Assembly (NCBI RefSeq): GCF_015142735.1
Contig: NZ_JACSPN010000001.1
Coordinates: 1 to 64,000 of the forward strand
Source: Oerskovia douganii
GTDB taxonomy: Bacteria; Actinomycetota; Actinomycetes; Actinomycetales; Cellulomonadaceae
Reading direction: 5' to 3'
Length of the DNA: 64,000 nucleotides
The position numbers were made by a program, and so were the translations under genes. Shown here piece after piece: positions 51,597 through 59,496 of the stretch (within the stretch, counting starts at the first letter, position 1; every line of letters starts with the position of its first letter). The notes below the pieces were generated by a model. The model searched no databases. It was not told the DNA's origin and saw only the letters and a list, made by a program, of their open reading frames with translations.

Positions 51597-52025
51597 ATGA
51601 CCTCCCGCATCCAGCACACGACGTTCGACGCTCGCGACGCCTACGCGCAGTCGGTCTGGTGGTGCGGTGTCCTCGGCTACGTCGAGGACCCCGACGACCC
51701 CAACCTGCCGGGCCACGAGGAGTGCATGATCTTCCCGCCGGGCGGCACCGACGCCCCGGCCGAGTCTCGCGGACGCCTGCTGTTCATCGAGGTCCCGGAA
51801 GGCAAGGAGCTCAAGAACCGGCTCCATCTGGACCTGCGGCCCACCGACGCCACGCGCGAGCAGGAGGTCGAGCGCCTCCTCGGCCTGGGGGCCACGCAGC
51901 TCGCCGACCACCGGCGCCCCGACGGCTCGGGGTGGGTCACGCTCGCAGACCCCGAGGGCAACGAGCTCTGCATCCTGCGCAGCGACGCCGAGGTCTCGGC
52001 GCAGGTCTCGGCGCAGGCCGGCTGA
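51597..52025 (+). CDS. VOC/glyoxalase-superfamily protein
   Basis: This 142-residue protein has the paired beta-alpha-beta-beta-beta units of the vicinal-oxygen-chelate fold (HTTFDARDAYAQSVWWCGVLGY, NRLHLDLRPTD, WVTLADPEGNELCIL). The metal-ligand positions are only partly conserved, and the substrate is unknown. The gene is bracketed by two nearly identical palindromic repeats. Confidence 0.82.
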   Translation: MTSRIQHTTFDARDAYAQSVWWCGVLGYVEDPDDPNLPGHEECMIFPPGGTDAPAESRGRLLFIEVPEGKELKNRLHLDLRPTDATREQEVERLLGLGATQLADHRRPDGSGWVTLADPEGNELCILRSDAEVSAQVSAQAG

Positions 52026-52053
52026 GCCCGACCAGCGACCGGCCGCGACCGGC

Positions 52054-52127
52054 CGAGCACGGGGTTGAGGTCGTCATCCGAGCGATGACGACCTCAACCC
52101 CGTGCTCGACCGCGCGGAACCCCGTGG
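52054..52127 (+). repeat. Intergenic palindromic repeat, copy 2
   Basis: Perfect 24-bp arms at 52054-52077 and 52085-52108 surround loop CCGAGCG. The following tail repeats the ACCGCGCGGAACCCCGTG seen after copy 1. It starts 28 bp after the VOC stop. Confidence 0.85.
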
Positions 52128-52174
52128 CCGCCGACGAGGCGCGGGAACCCACCCTCCGCGCTAGTTTCAGGCCC

Positions 52175-53128
52175 ATGGACCTCGAGCTCCGTCACCTGCG
52201 GCTCATCGTGGTCGTCGCGGACCAGGGCAGCGTGACGCGGGCCGCGGCGGCCCTCGGGATCGCGCAGCCCGCCCTGACCGCGCAGCTCAACCGCATCGAC
52301 CGCGCGCTCGGCGGGCAGGTCTTCACGCGCGACCAGCGCGGCGCCCACCCGACCGCGCTCGGCGAGCTCGTGCTGGGCAGGGCACGCATGGTGCTGCCCG
52401 CCATGGAGTCCCTGCTCGACGACGTGCAGCAGCACGTGAACCGTGACGAGGACGGCCCGGGGACGCTGCGCGTCGGGACGGTGGCGAGCGCGCTCTCGGG
52501 GCGGTTCGTGCACCGCCTCGTCACGGGGCTGCCCGAGGTCCGGGTCACGACCGCCACGAGCTGGTCGGTGGACGACACCGCGCACCAGCTCGCGGTCGGC
52601 ACGCTCGACGTCGCCCTCGTGGGGCTGTGCTCCGACGCGAGCCCGCCGACCCCAGGAGGCGTGACGTGGTGGCGCGTCGACGTCGACCCCGTGTTCGTCC
52701 TGCTGCCGGACGCCCACCCGCACGCCGACCGCTCGTCGGTCTCGCTCGGCGACCTCTCCGACGAGGTGTGGCTCAGCGGTCCGGGCGAGGGCTGCTTCGA
52801 GCGGTGCTTCGCGCAGGCGTGCGCGCGGGCGGGCTTCACGCCGTCGGGCCTGAGCGAGGCCGACCGGCCGACGGTGATCGACCTCGTCCAGGCCGGCCAC
52901 GCGGTCGCCCTGGTCCAGCCGACGTTCCCCGACACCCCGGGGACGCAGGTCGTCCCGCTCGACGACGCCCCGCTGCGGTGGGCGCACTACGTGGGCTGGC
53001 GCGGCGGCGCGTCGCACCTGCCCGTCGAGGTCCTCGTCGACGCCGCGGTGCGGTCCCACCACGACGCCGTGAGCCGCAGCCCCCGCTACCTGTGCTGGCT
53101 CGACTCCTACGGGGAGACCCTCACATAA
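52175..53128 (+). CDS. LysR-family transcriptional regulator
   Basis: This 317-residue protein has the LysR winged helix-turn-helix at the N-terminus (LRHLRLIVVVADQGSVTRAAAALGIAQPALTAQLNRID) and a two-lobed effector domain. The last 30 residues (SRSPRYLCWLDSYGETLT) are less typical. No divergent target gene is present; the upstream side holds the palindromic repeat. Its target is not apparent. Confidence 0.88.
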   Translation: MDLELRHLRLIVVVADQGSVTRAAAALGIAQPALTAQLNRIDRALGGQVFTRDQRGAHPTALGELVLGRARMVLPAMESLLDDVQQHVNRDEDGPGTLRVGTVASALSGRFVHRLVTGLPEVRVTTATSWSVDDTAHQLAVGTLDVALVGLCSDASPPTPGGVTWWRVDVDPVFVLLPDAHPHADRSSVSLGDLSDEVWLSGPGEGCFERCFAQACARAGFTPSGLSEADRPTVIDLVQAGHAVALVQPTFPDTPGTQVVPLDDAPLRWAHYVGWRGGASHLPVEVLVDAAVRSHHDAVSRSPRYLCWLDSYGETLT

Positions 53129-53231
53129 CGCCCCGGTATGACCTGGCTGGCATCTGTGCGCCCCACGTCCCGCTCCCTAGCGTGAGCCTCGTTCACCCGG
53201 CGATCCCGGGACCCGACGAAGGGACAGCGAG

Positions 53232-54688
53232 ATGGCACGATCATTCTGGAGGACGCTCGCCACGGCGTGCGCCGCGACGGCGATGGTTGCCGGACCCACG
53301 GCGCTCCTCCGACCGTTTCACCCCAGACCTCCTCGAAGGTCTCGCCCGAGGTGCTCCGTGCCCTCCAGCGAGACCTGGGGCTGACCGCCAAGGACGCGAC
53401 GAAGCGTCTGGCGTTCCAGTCCGACGCGGCGAGCACCGAGGACGCGCTCGCCGAGAACCTGGACGCCTACGCGGGCGCCTGGGTGGACCCCGGCCGGAAC
53501 AGGCTGTACGTCGGCGTCGCCGACGGCACCGAGGCGAAGGAGGTCCGGGCGGCCGGGGCGACGCCCGTGGTCGTCGACCACACGCTCGCCGAGCTCGACG
53601 CGTGGAAGGTCGCGCTCGACGGCGAGCTCACCGACCCGGCCGCGGTCCCGAGCTGGTACGTCGACGTCACGACCAACCAGGTCGTCGTCAACGTGCACGA
53701 CGGCGGCCGCGCCCTCGCGGAGCGGGCGGCCGCGAGCGCGGGCGTCCCCGCCGACGCGGTGACCTACGTGACCACGACCGAGGCTCCCCGGCCGCTGATC
53801 GACGTGGTCGGCGGCAACGCGTACACCATGGGCTCGGGCGGCCGGTGCTCGGTGGGCTTCGCGGTGAACGGCGGGTTCGTGACCGCCGGGCACTGCGGGA
53901 CGACGGGCACCCGGACCTCGGGGCCGGGCGGCACGTTCCGCGGGTCCAGCTTCCCCGGCAACGACTACGCGTGGGTGCAGGTCGACGCGGGCAACACCCC
54001 GGTCGGGGCGGTCAACAACTACAGCGGCGGCCGCGTCGCGGTCGCGGGCTCGACGGCCGCGCCCGTGGGGTCGTCGGTCTGCCGGTCGGGTTCCACGACG
54101 GGCTGGCGGTGCGGCACGATCGCGGCGTACGACAGCTCGGTGACGTACCCGCAGGGGACGGTCTCGGGGCTCATCCGCACGAACGTGTGCGCCGAGCCCG
54201 GCGACTCGGGTGGCTCGCTCGTCGCGGGCAACCAGGCGCAGGGCCTGACGTCCGGTGGGTCGGGCAACTGCTCGTCGGGCGGGACGACGTACTTCCAGCC
54301 CGTCAACGAGGCGCTGTCCGCGTACGGGCTCACGCTCGTGACGTCGGGTGGTGGGGGCACCGAGCCTCCGCCGGTCGGGTGCGCGGGCTACGCGCGGTCC
54401 TACCAGGGCAGCGTCTCGGCCGGGGCGTCGGTCGCCCAGCCGAACGGCTCCTACGTCACGGTCCAGGGCAGCGGCGTGCACCGCGTCTGCCTGAGCGGCC
54501 CGGCCGGGTCTGACCTGGACCTGTACCTGCAGAAGTGGAGCGGGTCCGCGTGGGCGAACGTCGCGTCGTCGACGTCGCCGGGGGCGGCCGAGGCCCTCAC
54601 GTACACGGGGACGGCCGGGTACTACCGGTACGTGGTCCACGCGTACGCGGGCTCCGGCGCGTACACCCTGGGAGCGACGACGCCGTAG
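53232..54688 (+). CDS. Secreted S1-family (streptogrisin-like) serine protease with apparent frameshift after the signal peptide
   Basis: A signal peptide (MARSFWRTLATACAATAMVAG) starts at the ATG at 53232 behind GAAGGGACAG, but its frame hits a stop at 53382. The pro-region and protease lie in another frame, open from 53267. The body has an alpha-lytic/streptogrisin propeptide (about 20-180), mature S1 domain with His in FVTAGHCG, Asp in GNDYAWVQVD, Ser in EPGDSGGSL, disulfide Cys, and a C-terminal pre-peptidase (PPC) domain after a GGGGTEPPP linker. One missing base between about 53290 and 53320 would join both parts. Either the gene is a recent pseudogene or there is a sequence error. Confidence 0.75.
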
Positions 54689-54696
54689 CGGCTCCG

Positions 54697-54780
54697 GTCG
54701 ACGACGAGGTCGAGGCCGCTACCGGTCCGGTGGCGGCCTCGGCCCCGTCCTCGACCGCGCAGACGCCCGTTCTCGACCGG
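54697..54780 (+). repeat. Intergenic palindromic repeat, diverged copy 3
   Basis: Arms at 54697-54723 and 54729-54755 pair over 27 bases with wobbles and one mismatch around GGTCC. The tail (CGCGCAGACGCCCGTTCTCGACCGG) matches the tails of copies 1 and 2 in outline. It starts 8 bp past the protease stop. Confidence 0.6.
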
Positions 54781-54843
54781 GGGCGGCTGACGCCACGCAC
54801 GCTCGACGCGCCCCGGAAACATGGAGGGCCTAGTCTCACGATC

Positions 54844-55350
54844 GTGCTGATCGCGATGGCGGGACTTCCCGGGACGGGCAAGAGTCGACTCGCGCGCCTG
54901 CTCGCGCGCGACCTGAGGGCCGTGGTGCTCAGCGTCGACCCCGTCGAGGACGCGTACCTCCGGGCAGGGGCCGTGCACGACGACGTCACGGGCCTGGGTG
55001 CCTACCTCGCCGTGGAGTCGGTCGCGGAGGAGAACCTGCTCCTGGGGCACGCGGTCATCGTCGACGCGGTCAACGACCACCCGGCGGCCCGGCAGCAGTG
55101 GGTCGACCTCGCGGCGCGCGTCGGGACCCGGCTCTGGTTCGTCGAGGTGCAGCTCCTGGACGAGGACCTGCACCGCGAGCGCCTCACGGCCCGCGGTACG
55201 CGCTACCCCGCCCTGCCCGAGCCCGGGTGGGAGTCGCTCGCCGAGCGGGCCCGGGCGCTCGCGGACTGGACCGACCCGCGGCTGCGGCTCGACGCGTCGC
55301 TCGACGACGCGGAGCTGCTCGCGGCGGCCAAGGACTGGCTGGACGCCTGA
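54844..55350 (+). CDS. P-loop kinase-like protein (AAA_33 type)
   Basis: This 168-residue protein begins with a P-loop (MAGLPGTGKSRLARLLARDL) and has VVLSVDPVEDAY and ENLLLGHAVIVDAVNDHPAARQQWVDLA, the pattern of the zeta-toxin/AAA_33 group of small-molecule kinases. There is no adjacent antitoxin-like gene. The GTG at 54844 is used; an ATG at 54856 immediately before the P-loop is also possible. The substrate is unknown. Confidence 0.75.
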   Translation: MLIAMAGLPGTGKSRLARLLARDLRAVVLSVDPVEDAYLRAGAVHDDVTGLGAYLAVESVAEENLLLGHAVIVDAVNDHPAARQQWVDLAARVGTRLWFVEVQLLDEDLHRERLTARGTRYPALPEPGWESLAERARALADWTDPRLRLDASLDDAELLAAAKDWLDA

Positions 55351-55434
55351 CCCTGCGGTGCTCGCCCGCGGGCCGGTCCGGCCCGGGCCCGCAACGGTCG
55401 GTCGGGTGGCGGGCCCGGACGGTACGCTCCGGCC

Positions 55435-56010
55435 ATGTCCCGCACGACCACCCTCGACGAGGCGCGCACGACCGGTGCGGTCGTCACGATCCACCGCCGC
55501 GCCCTGGGCCCTGGCGTCGACCTGCTGGACGGGGTGGTGCTCGCGACGGGTGCCTGGACGCTCGTCGGTGCGTTGGCGGACCGGGCGCACGCCGACGGCT
55601 ACGAGGCGATCCGGACCGAGGACGTGACGCGGGTCCGTCGGGCGCGGCGCTCGGACCAGCGCTTCGTCGAGCGGGCCGCGTCCGGGCTCGGGGCGTGGCC
55701 CCCGCCGCTCCCGGACCTCGACGTCGACCTCGCGTCGGTCGACGGGGTCGTCCGGTCGGTCGCCCGGGCGAACCGCGTGCTCGCGGTGCACGCGGAGGGC
55801 ACGGCGCCCGACGAGTGCTTCCCCGGGGCGGTCGAGGAGCTGACGGCCGAGGGGCTGGGGCTGAGGTTTCTCGGCACGGCCGGGCGCTGGGAACGGGCGC
55901 CGAGGTGGTTCGGGCTCGACGAGATCACCCGGGTGTCGTGGGGGTCGCGCTACCTCGACACGTTCGACCGGTTCGGCGACCGGTCGCCGTTCGCGTCGCC
56001 CGACCGGTAG
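55435..56010 (+). CDS. Conserved hypothetical protein
   Basis: This 191-residue soluble protein has no recognised catalytic motif. The N-terminal half is beta-rich (GAVVTIHRRALGPGVDLLDGVVLATGAWTLVG); the C-terminal half resembles an Sm-like/beta-barrel pattern (WFGLDEITRVSWGSRYLDTFDRF). Its last 61 bases overlap the 3' end of the convergent membrane-protein gene. Confidence 0.6.
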   Translation: MSRTTTLDEARTTGAVVTIHRRALGPGVDLLDGVVLATGAWTLVGALADRAHADGYEAIRTEDVTRVRRARRSDQRFVERAASGLGAWPPPLPDLDVDLASVDGVVRSVARANRVLAVHAEGTAPDECFPGAVEELTAEGLGLRFLGTAGRWERAPRWFGLDEITRVSWGSRYLDTFDRFGDRSPFASPDR

Positions 56011-56684
56011 CCCCTCGCCGGGTCCGCCGGTGCCACGGGCTCGTCCGGCCCGGCCGACCCGCCGGGGGCCGGACCCTCGCCGCGCCCAGCACCCGTGTCC
56101 TTCGCGCCGCTCCCGAGCCCGAGCAGCACCCACACGGGACCGAGCACGACCCATGCCCCGAGCACGACCGCGACGCGCAGCGCCCAGGTCCACAGCGGGT
56201 CGTCGGGCCACCGGTCGGGGGCGACGAGCCCGGTGCCCGCGACGGTCGAGAGGGTCGCGATCACCCCGAGCGCGATCACCGCGGCGATCACGGCCTTGCC
56301 GAGCTCGCGCACCTCGTGGACCAGGCCCGCCAGGCCGTCGCCGGGTGGTTTGACGGGCTTCGGCCCGTCGCCGGACCGGTGCGCGGCGTGCGCGTCGGCC
56401 CACCGGACGACCGAGTGCCCGAACGCCACCGTGAACCCCAGGTACACGGCCGCGAGCCCGTGCACGGCCTCGGGGGGCGACCCGCTCGCGACGTCCGCGA
56501 CGGACACGGTCACGAGCAGCAGGTCGATGAGCGGCACGCTGAGCAGCAGGACCGTGCTGAGCCGCTGCCGACGCAGCACGTACCGCGCGAACAGGCCCGC
56601 GCCGAGCACGACCCAGAAGCCCACCTCGCACGCGAGGACGAGCAGGACCAGGGGGTTCTCCAGGAGGGTCGCCATGGTGTCCAT
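55950..56684 (-). CDS. Multi-pass membrane protein of unknown function
   Basis: From the ATG at 56684 (MDTMATLLENPLVLLVLACEVGF) this is a 244-residue protein with about six hydrophobic segments and a Gly/Pro-rich hydrophilic tail. An ATG at 56675 is an alternative start. The longer open frame upstream is unlikely to be translated. It is divergent from the Wadjet operon with a 278-bp gap and shows no similarity to Wadjet subunits. Confidence 0.65.
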   Translation of the reverse strand: MDTMATLLENPLVLLVLACEVGFWVVLGAGLFARYVLRRQRLSTVLLLSVPLIDLLLVTVSVADVASGSPPEAVHGLAAVYLGFTVAFGHSVVRWADAHAAHRSGDGPKPVKPPGDGLAGLVHEVRELGKAVIAAVIALGVIATLSTVAGTGLVAPDRWPDDPLWTWALRVAVVLGAWVVLGPVWVLLGLGSGAKDTGAGRGEGPAPGGSAGPDEPVAPADPARGYRSGDANGDRSPNRSNVSR

Positions 56685-56962
56685 GCTGGTCGGGTCCGGG
56701 CCCGACGGCGTCGCCCACCCCGCCGATCCTCGCCCGCCACGCGTACATCGTTCGACGGAGGCCCCGGCGGAGGTTGCGCCCGGAGCGACGCGCCCGCGGA
56801 CCCGGTGCGCCTGGCGGCCGTGCCGATCCGAGGATCGCCGGGCCCGGCGCCTAGGATGCTCCGTGCGGCTGATCGTGCGGTCCCCCTGCAGCGACCGCTC
56901 CATCCGGCGCACGGACCACCCACCGGTCGGCACCGAGAACAGACACGCACGAGAGGGCCTGA

Positions 56963-58762
56963 GTGCAGCACGACGACATCGACGCCCTGCGGCGCACCCC
57001 CGCCTGGCGCCTCCTGCGCTCGGACAACGCCCCGCTCGCGCTGAGCTTCCTCGGCACGGTCTTCGTCGAGCAGAACGTCCGCTCGATCGGCGAGGCCGAG
57101 CTGGTCTCGCTCCTCGACGACGCGCTGTACGCGATCGACGGCCCCGTGCCTGCGCGCGCGCAGCACCGGCCTGCGGCCGACGGGGACGTGCCCGCGGCGG
57201 GGGGCGACGCCGTCGGGCCGCAGGGGAGCGACGCCGTCGGGCCGCAGGGGGGCGACCCGGGTACGGAGCCCCGCAGGTATCCCCGCTCGCCCAAGGCCTA
57301 CCTCGACCACTGGTCCGCGCCCGAGCAGGGCTGGCTGCGCAAGTTCTACCCGACGGGCTCGGAGGAGGCGCACTACGACGCGACCCCCGCGGTCGAGAAG
57401 GCCGTCTCGTGGGTCTCCGCGCTGCGCGAGCGCAGCTTCGTGGGCACCGAGTCGCGCCTCAACACGGTCTTCGAGCTGCTGCGCCAGCTCACCGTCGGCA
57501 CCGAGTCCGACGCCGACGCGCGACTGCGTGAGCTCGAGGCGCGGCGGGCGCGGATCGACGAGGAGATCGAGCGCGTGCGCGCTGGCCAGCTCTCGCTGCT
57601 CGACGCCGCCGCCCAGCGCGACCGCTACCAGCAGCTCACGGGGACGGCCGCCGACCTGCTCGCCGACTTCCGCGAGGTCGAGGCGAACTTCCGGAACCTC
57701 GACCGGGAGATGCGCGAGCGCATCACGGGCTGGGACGGCGCCAAGGGGGACCTGCTGGACGCGGTCGTCGGGAGCAGGTCCGCGATCGCGGACTCGGACC
57801 AGGGTCGCAGCTTCCACGCGTTCTACGACTTCCTCCTGGACCGCCAGCGCCAGGAGGAGTTCGCCGGGCTCGTCGAGAAGGTCCAGGCGCTGCCCGCGCT
57901 CGAGGAGCAGGTCGGGGACGACGGCGAGGCCGCCCCCGGCATCACCGGTCGCGCTGCCGGGCGCCGCCTGCGCCGCATCCACTACGACTGGCTCGACGCG
58001 GGCGAGCGCACGCAGTCGACCGTGCGCGTCCTGTCCGAGCAGCTCCGCCGCTTCCTCGACGACCAGGTGTGGCTCGAGAACCGGCGCGTGATCGACGTCC
58101 TGCGCAGCATCGAGTCGCGCGCCCTCGCGCTGCGCGACGCGCCGGACCGCCTGCGCCTGGGGGCCGCCGAGACCGGGCCGCTCGCGACGACCGTGGACGC
58201 GACCTCGGTCGACGTGCACCTGCCGACCGAGCGCCCCCTGTACCGGCCCCAGCACCAGGAGCCGCTCGCGAGCGAGGGCGTGACCGCGGGCGTCGCGGAC
58301 TTCGACGCGTCGGCCCTGTTCACGCAGGTCCACGTGGACCCCGAGCGGCTGAGCCGCACGGTCCGCGACGCCCTGCGCCGCCGGGGCCAGGTCTCGCTCG
58401 CGCAGCTCGTCGAGGAGAACCCCCTCGAGCAGGGGCTCGCGGAGCTCGTGACGTACCTGTCGCTCGACGACCCGCGCTTCGCCGTCGTGCACGACCCCGC
58501 GCACACCGACGAGGTGCGGTGGGTCGTCGACGCGCCCGACTCCCCGGACGCCGCGGCCGTGGACGAGGACGGGTACCCCGTGCGGCCCGCCGGACCGCGC
58601 GTGCGCGTCGCCCGCGTCCCGCGCGTGACGTTCGCCCGCACGGGCGCCAAGGACCTCGCGGGCGCGGTCGCGCGCTCTCTCGCGCAGGCCCCGCCCGGCA
58701 CGACCGACCAGCCGTCCCCCCAGCCGTCCCCCCAGCCGTCTCCCCAGGAGGGAACCCCGTGA
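56963..58762 (+). CDS. jetA: Wadjet subunit JetA (MksF, DUF3375)
   Basis: This 599-residue protein is the kleisin-type subunit of an SMC-like plasmid-restriction complex. The N-terminus (DIDALRRTPAWRLLRSDNAPLALSFLGTVFVE) and the core (AVEKAVSWVSALRERSFVGTESRL, HYDWLDAGERTQSTVRVLSEQLRRFLDDQVWLENRR) are characteristic of DUF3375. An insertion at about residues 65-110 with two 24-bp repeats and a C-terminal SPQP repeat are unusual. The start GTG at 56963 follows GAGAGGGCCTGA. Its stop overlaps jetB (GTGA). Confidence 0.92.
   Translation: MQHDDIDALRRTPAWRLLRSDNAPLALSFLGTVFVEQNVRSIGEAELVSLLDDALYAIDGPVPARAQHRPAADGDVPAAGGDAVGPQGSDAVGPQGGDPGTEPRRYPRSPKAYLDHWSAPEQGWLRKFYPTGSEEAHYDATPAVEKAVSWVSALRERSFVGTESRLNTVFELLRQLTVGTESDADARLRELEARRARIDEEIERVRAGQLSLLDAAAQRDRYQQLTGTAADLLADFREVEANFRNLDREMRERITGWDGAKGDLLDAVVGSRSAIADSDQGRSFHAFYDFLLDRQRQEEFAGLVEKVQALPALEEQVGDDGEAAPGITGRAAGRRLRRIHYDWLDAGERTQSTVRVLSEQLRRFLDDQVWLENRRVIDVLRSIESRALALRDAPDRLRLGAAETGPLATTVDATSVDVHLPTERPLYRPQHQEPLASEGVTAGVADFDASALFTQVHVDPERLSRTVRDALRRRGQVSLAQLVEENPLEQGLAELVTYLSLDDPRFAVVHDPAHTDEVRWVVDAPDSPDAAAVDEDGYPVRPAGPRVRVARVPRVTFARTGAKDLAGAVARSLAQAPPGTTDQPSPQPSPQPSPQEGTP
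57206..57253 (+). repeat. Two 24-bp tandem repeats inside jetA
   Basis: Units at 57206-57229 and 57230-57253 differ by one base and encode DAVGPQGS/DAVGPQGG in a low-complexity loop near the N-terminus of JetA. Confidence 0.85.
58709..58744 (+). repeat. Three 12-bp tandem repeats at the jetA 3' end
   Basis: The unit CAGCCGTCCCCC occurs three times, the last with one change, and encodes QPSPQPSPQPSP just before the JetA C-terminus. Confidence 0.85.
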
Positions 58763-59496
58763 GCCAGCAGCCCGTCCGGACCGAACGCCCCGGGCAGCCC
58801 GGGGGGCAGAGCCCCGAGCTCTCGCTCGTCGTGACGTCTCTCGTCAAGGGCGTCGTCTACCGCGAGGCGGGCACGCGCACGTGGCGCGACCTGCTCGCGC
58901 TCGAGGCGCAGGCGCGGGACTTCGTCGCGACGCTCGGCCTGGAGATCGTGATCGACGAGTCCGAGGGGTACGCGTACCTGCGTGCGCAGCCCGAGGACGA
59001 GCACGACGGCACGTTCATCCCACGCCTCGTCGCACGCCGTGAGCTGTCGTTCGACGTGAGCCTGCTGCTCGCGCTGCTGCGCAAGCGGCTCGCGCAGTTC
59101 GACTCCGAGGGCGGCGACACGCGCCTGGTCCTGACACGCGACGAGATCGTGGACCTCGTCAAGGTCTTCCTGCCCGGGTCCAGCAACGAGGCCCGTGCGC
59201 GCGACCGCGTCGAGGCCAACGTGCGGCGCGTCGTCGAGCTGGGCTTCCTGCGCCCCGTGCCCGACACCCCGGACACGTACGAGGTGCGGCGCATCCTCAA
59301 GGCGTTCGTCGACGGCCAGTGGCTCGCGGACTTCGACGCACGCCTCGGGGAGTACGCGGCCGAGCTGGCGTCGCGCGACGGCGGCGCCCTGGTCGGTGCC
59401 GAGCAGGCCGGCGTGGCGCGTGACGGCGACGAGAGCAACCACGGACACCCGGTCGGCAGCGGCGACGGACCCGGCACCGAGAGGGAGGACGTCTGA
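58759..59496 (+). CDS. jetB: Wadjet subunit JetB (MksE, DUF4194)
   Basis: This 245-residue protein has the tandem winged-helix pattern of the KITE subunits of MukBEF-like complexes (VVTSLVKGVVYREAGTRTWRDLLALEAQ, RRELSFDVSLLLALLRKRLAQFDSEG, RRVVELGFLRPVPDTPDTYEVRRIL). It should bind the JetA kleisin. A disordered tail follows residue 210. It is coupled at both ends: GTGA with jetA and TGATG with jetC. Confidence 0.92.
   Translation: MSQQPVRTERPGQPGGQSPELSLVVTSLVKGVVYREAGTRTWRDLLALEAQARDFVATLGLEIVIDESEGYAYLRAQPEDEHDGTFIPRLVARRELSFDVSLLLALLRKRLAQFDSEGGDTRLVLTRDEIVDLVKVFLPGSSNEARARDRVEANVRRVVELGFLRPVPDTPDTYEVRRILKAFVDGQWLADFDARLGEYAAELASRDGGALVGAEQAGVARDGDESNHGHPVGSGDGPGTEREDV

Noticed and set aside
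54844-55350. Zeta-toxin of a toxin-antitoxin pair
   Set aside because: The P-loop fold is compatible, but there is no small antitoxin gene next to it and the protein is shorter than typical zeta toxins.
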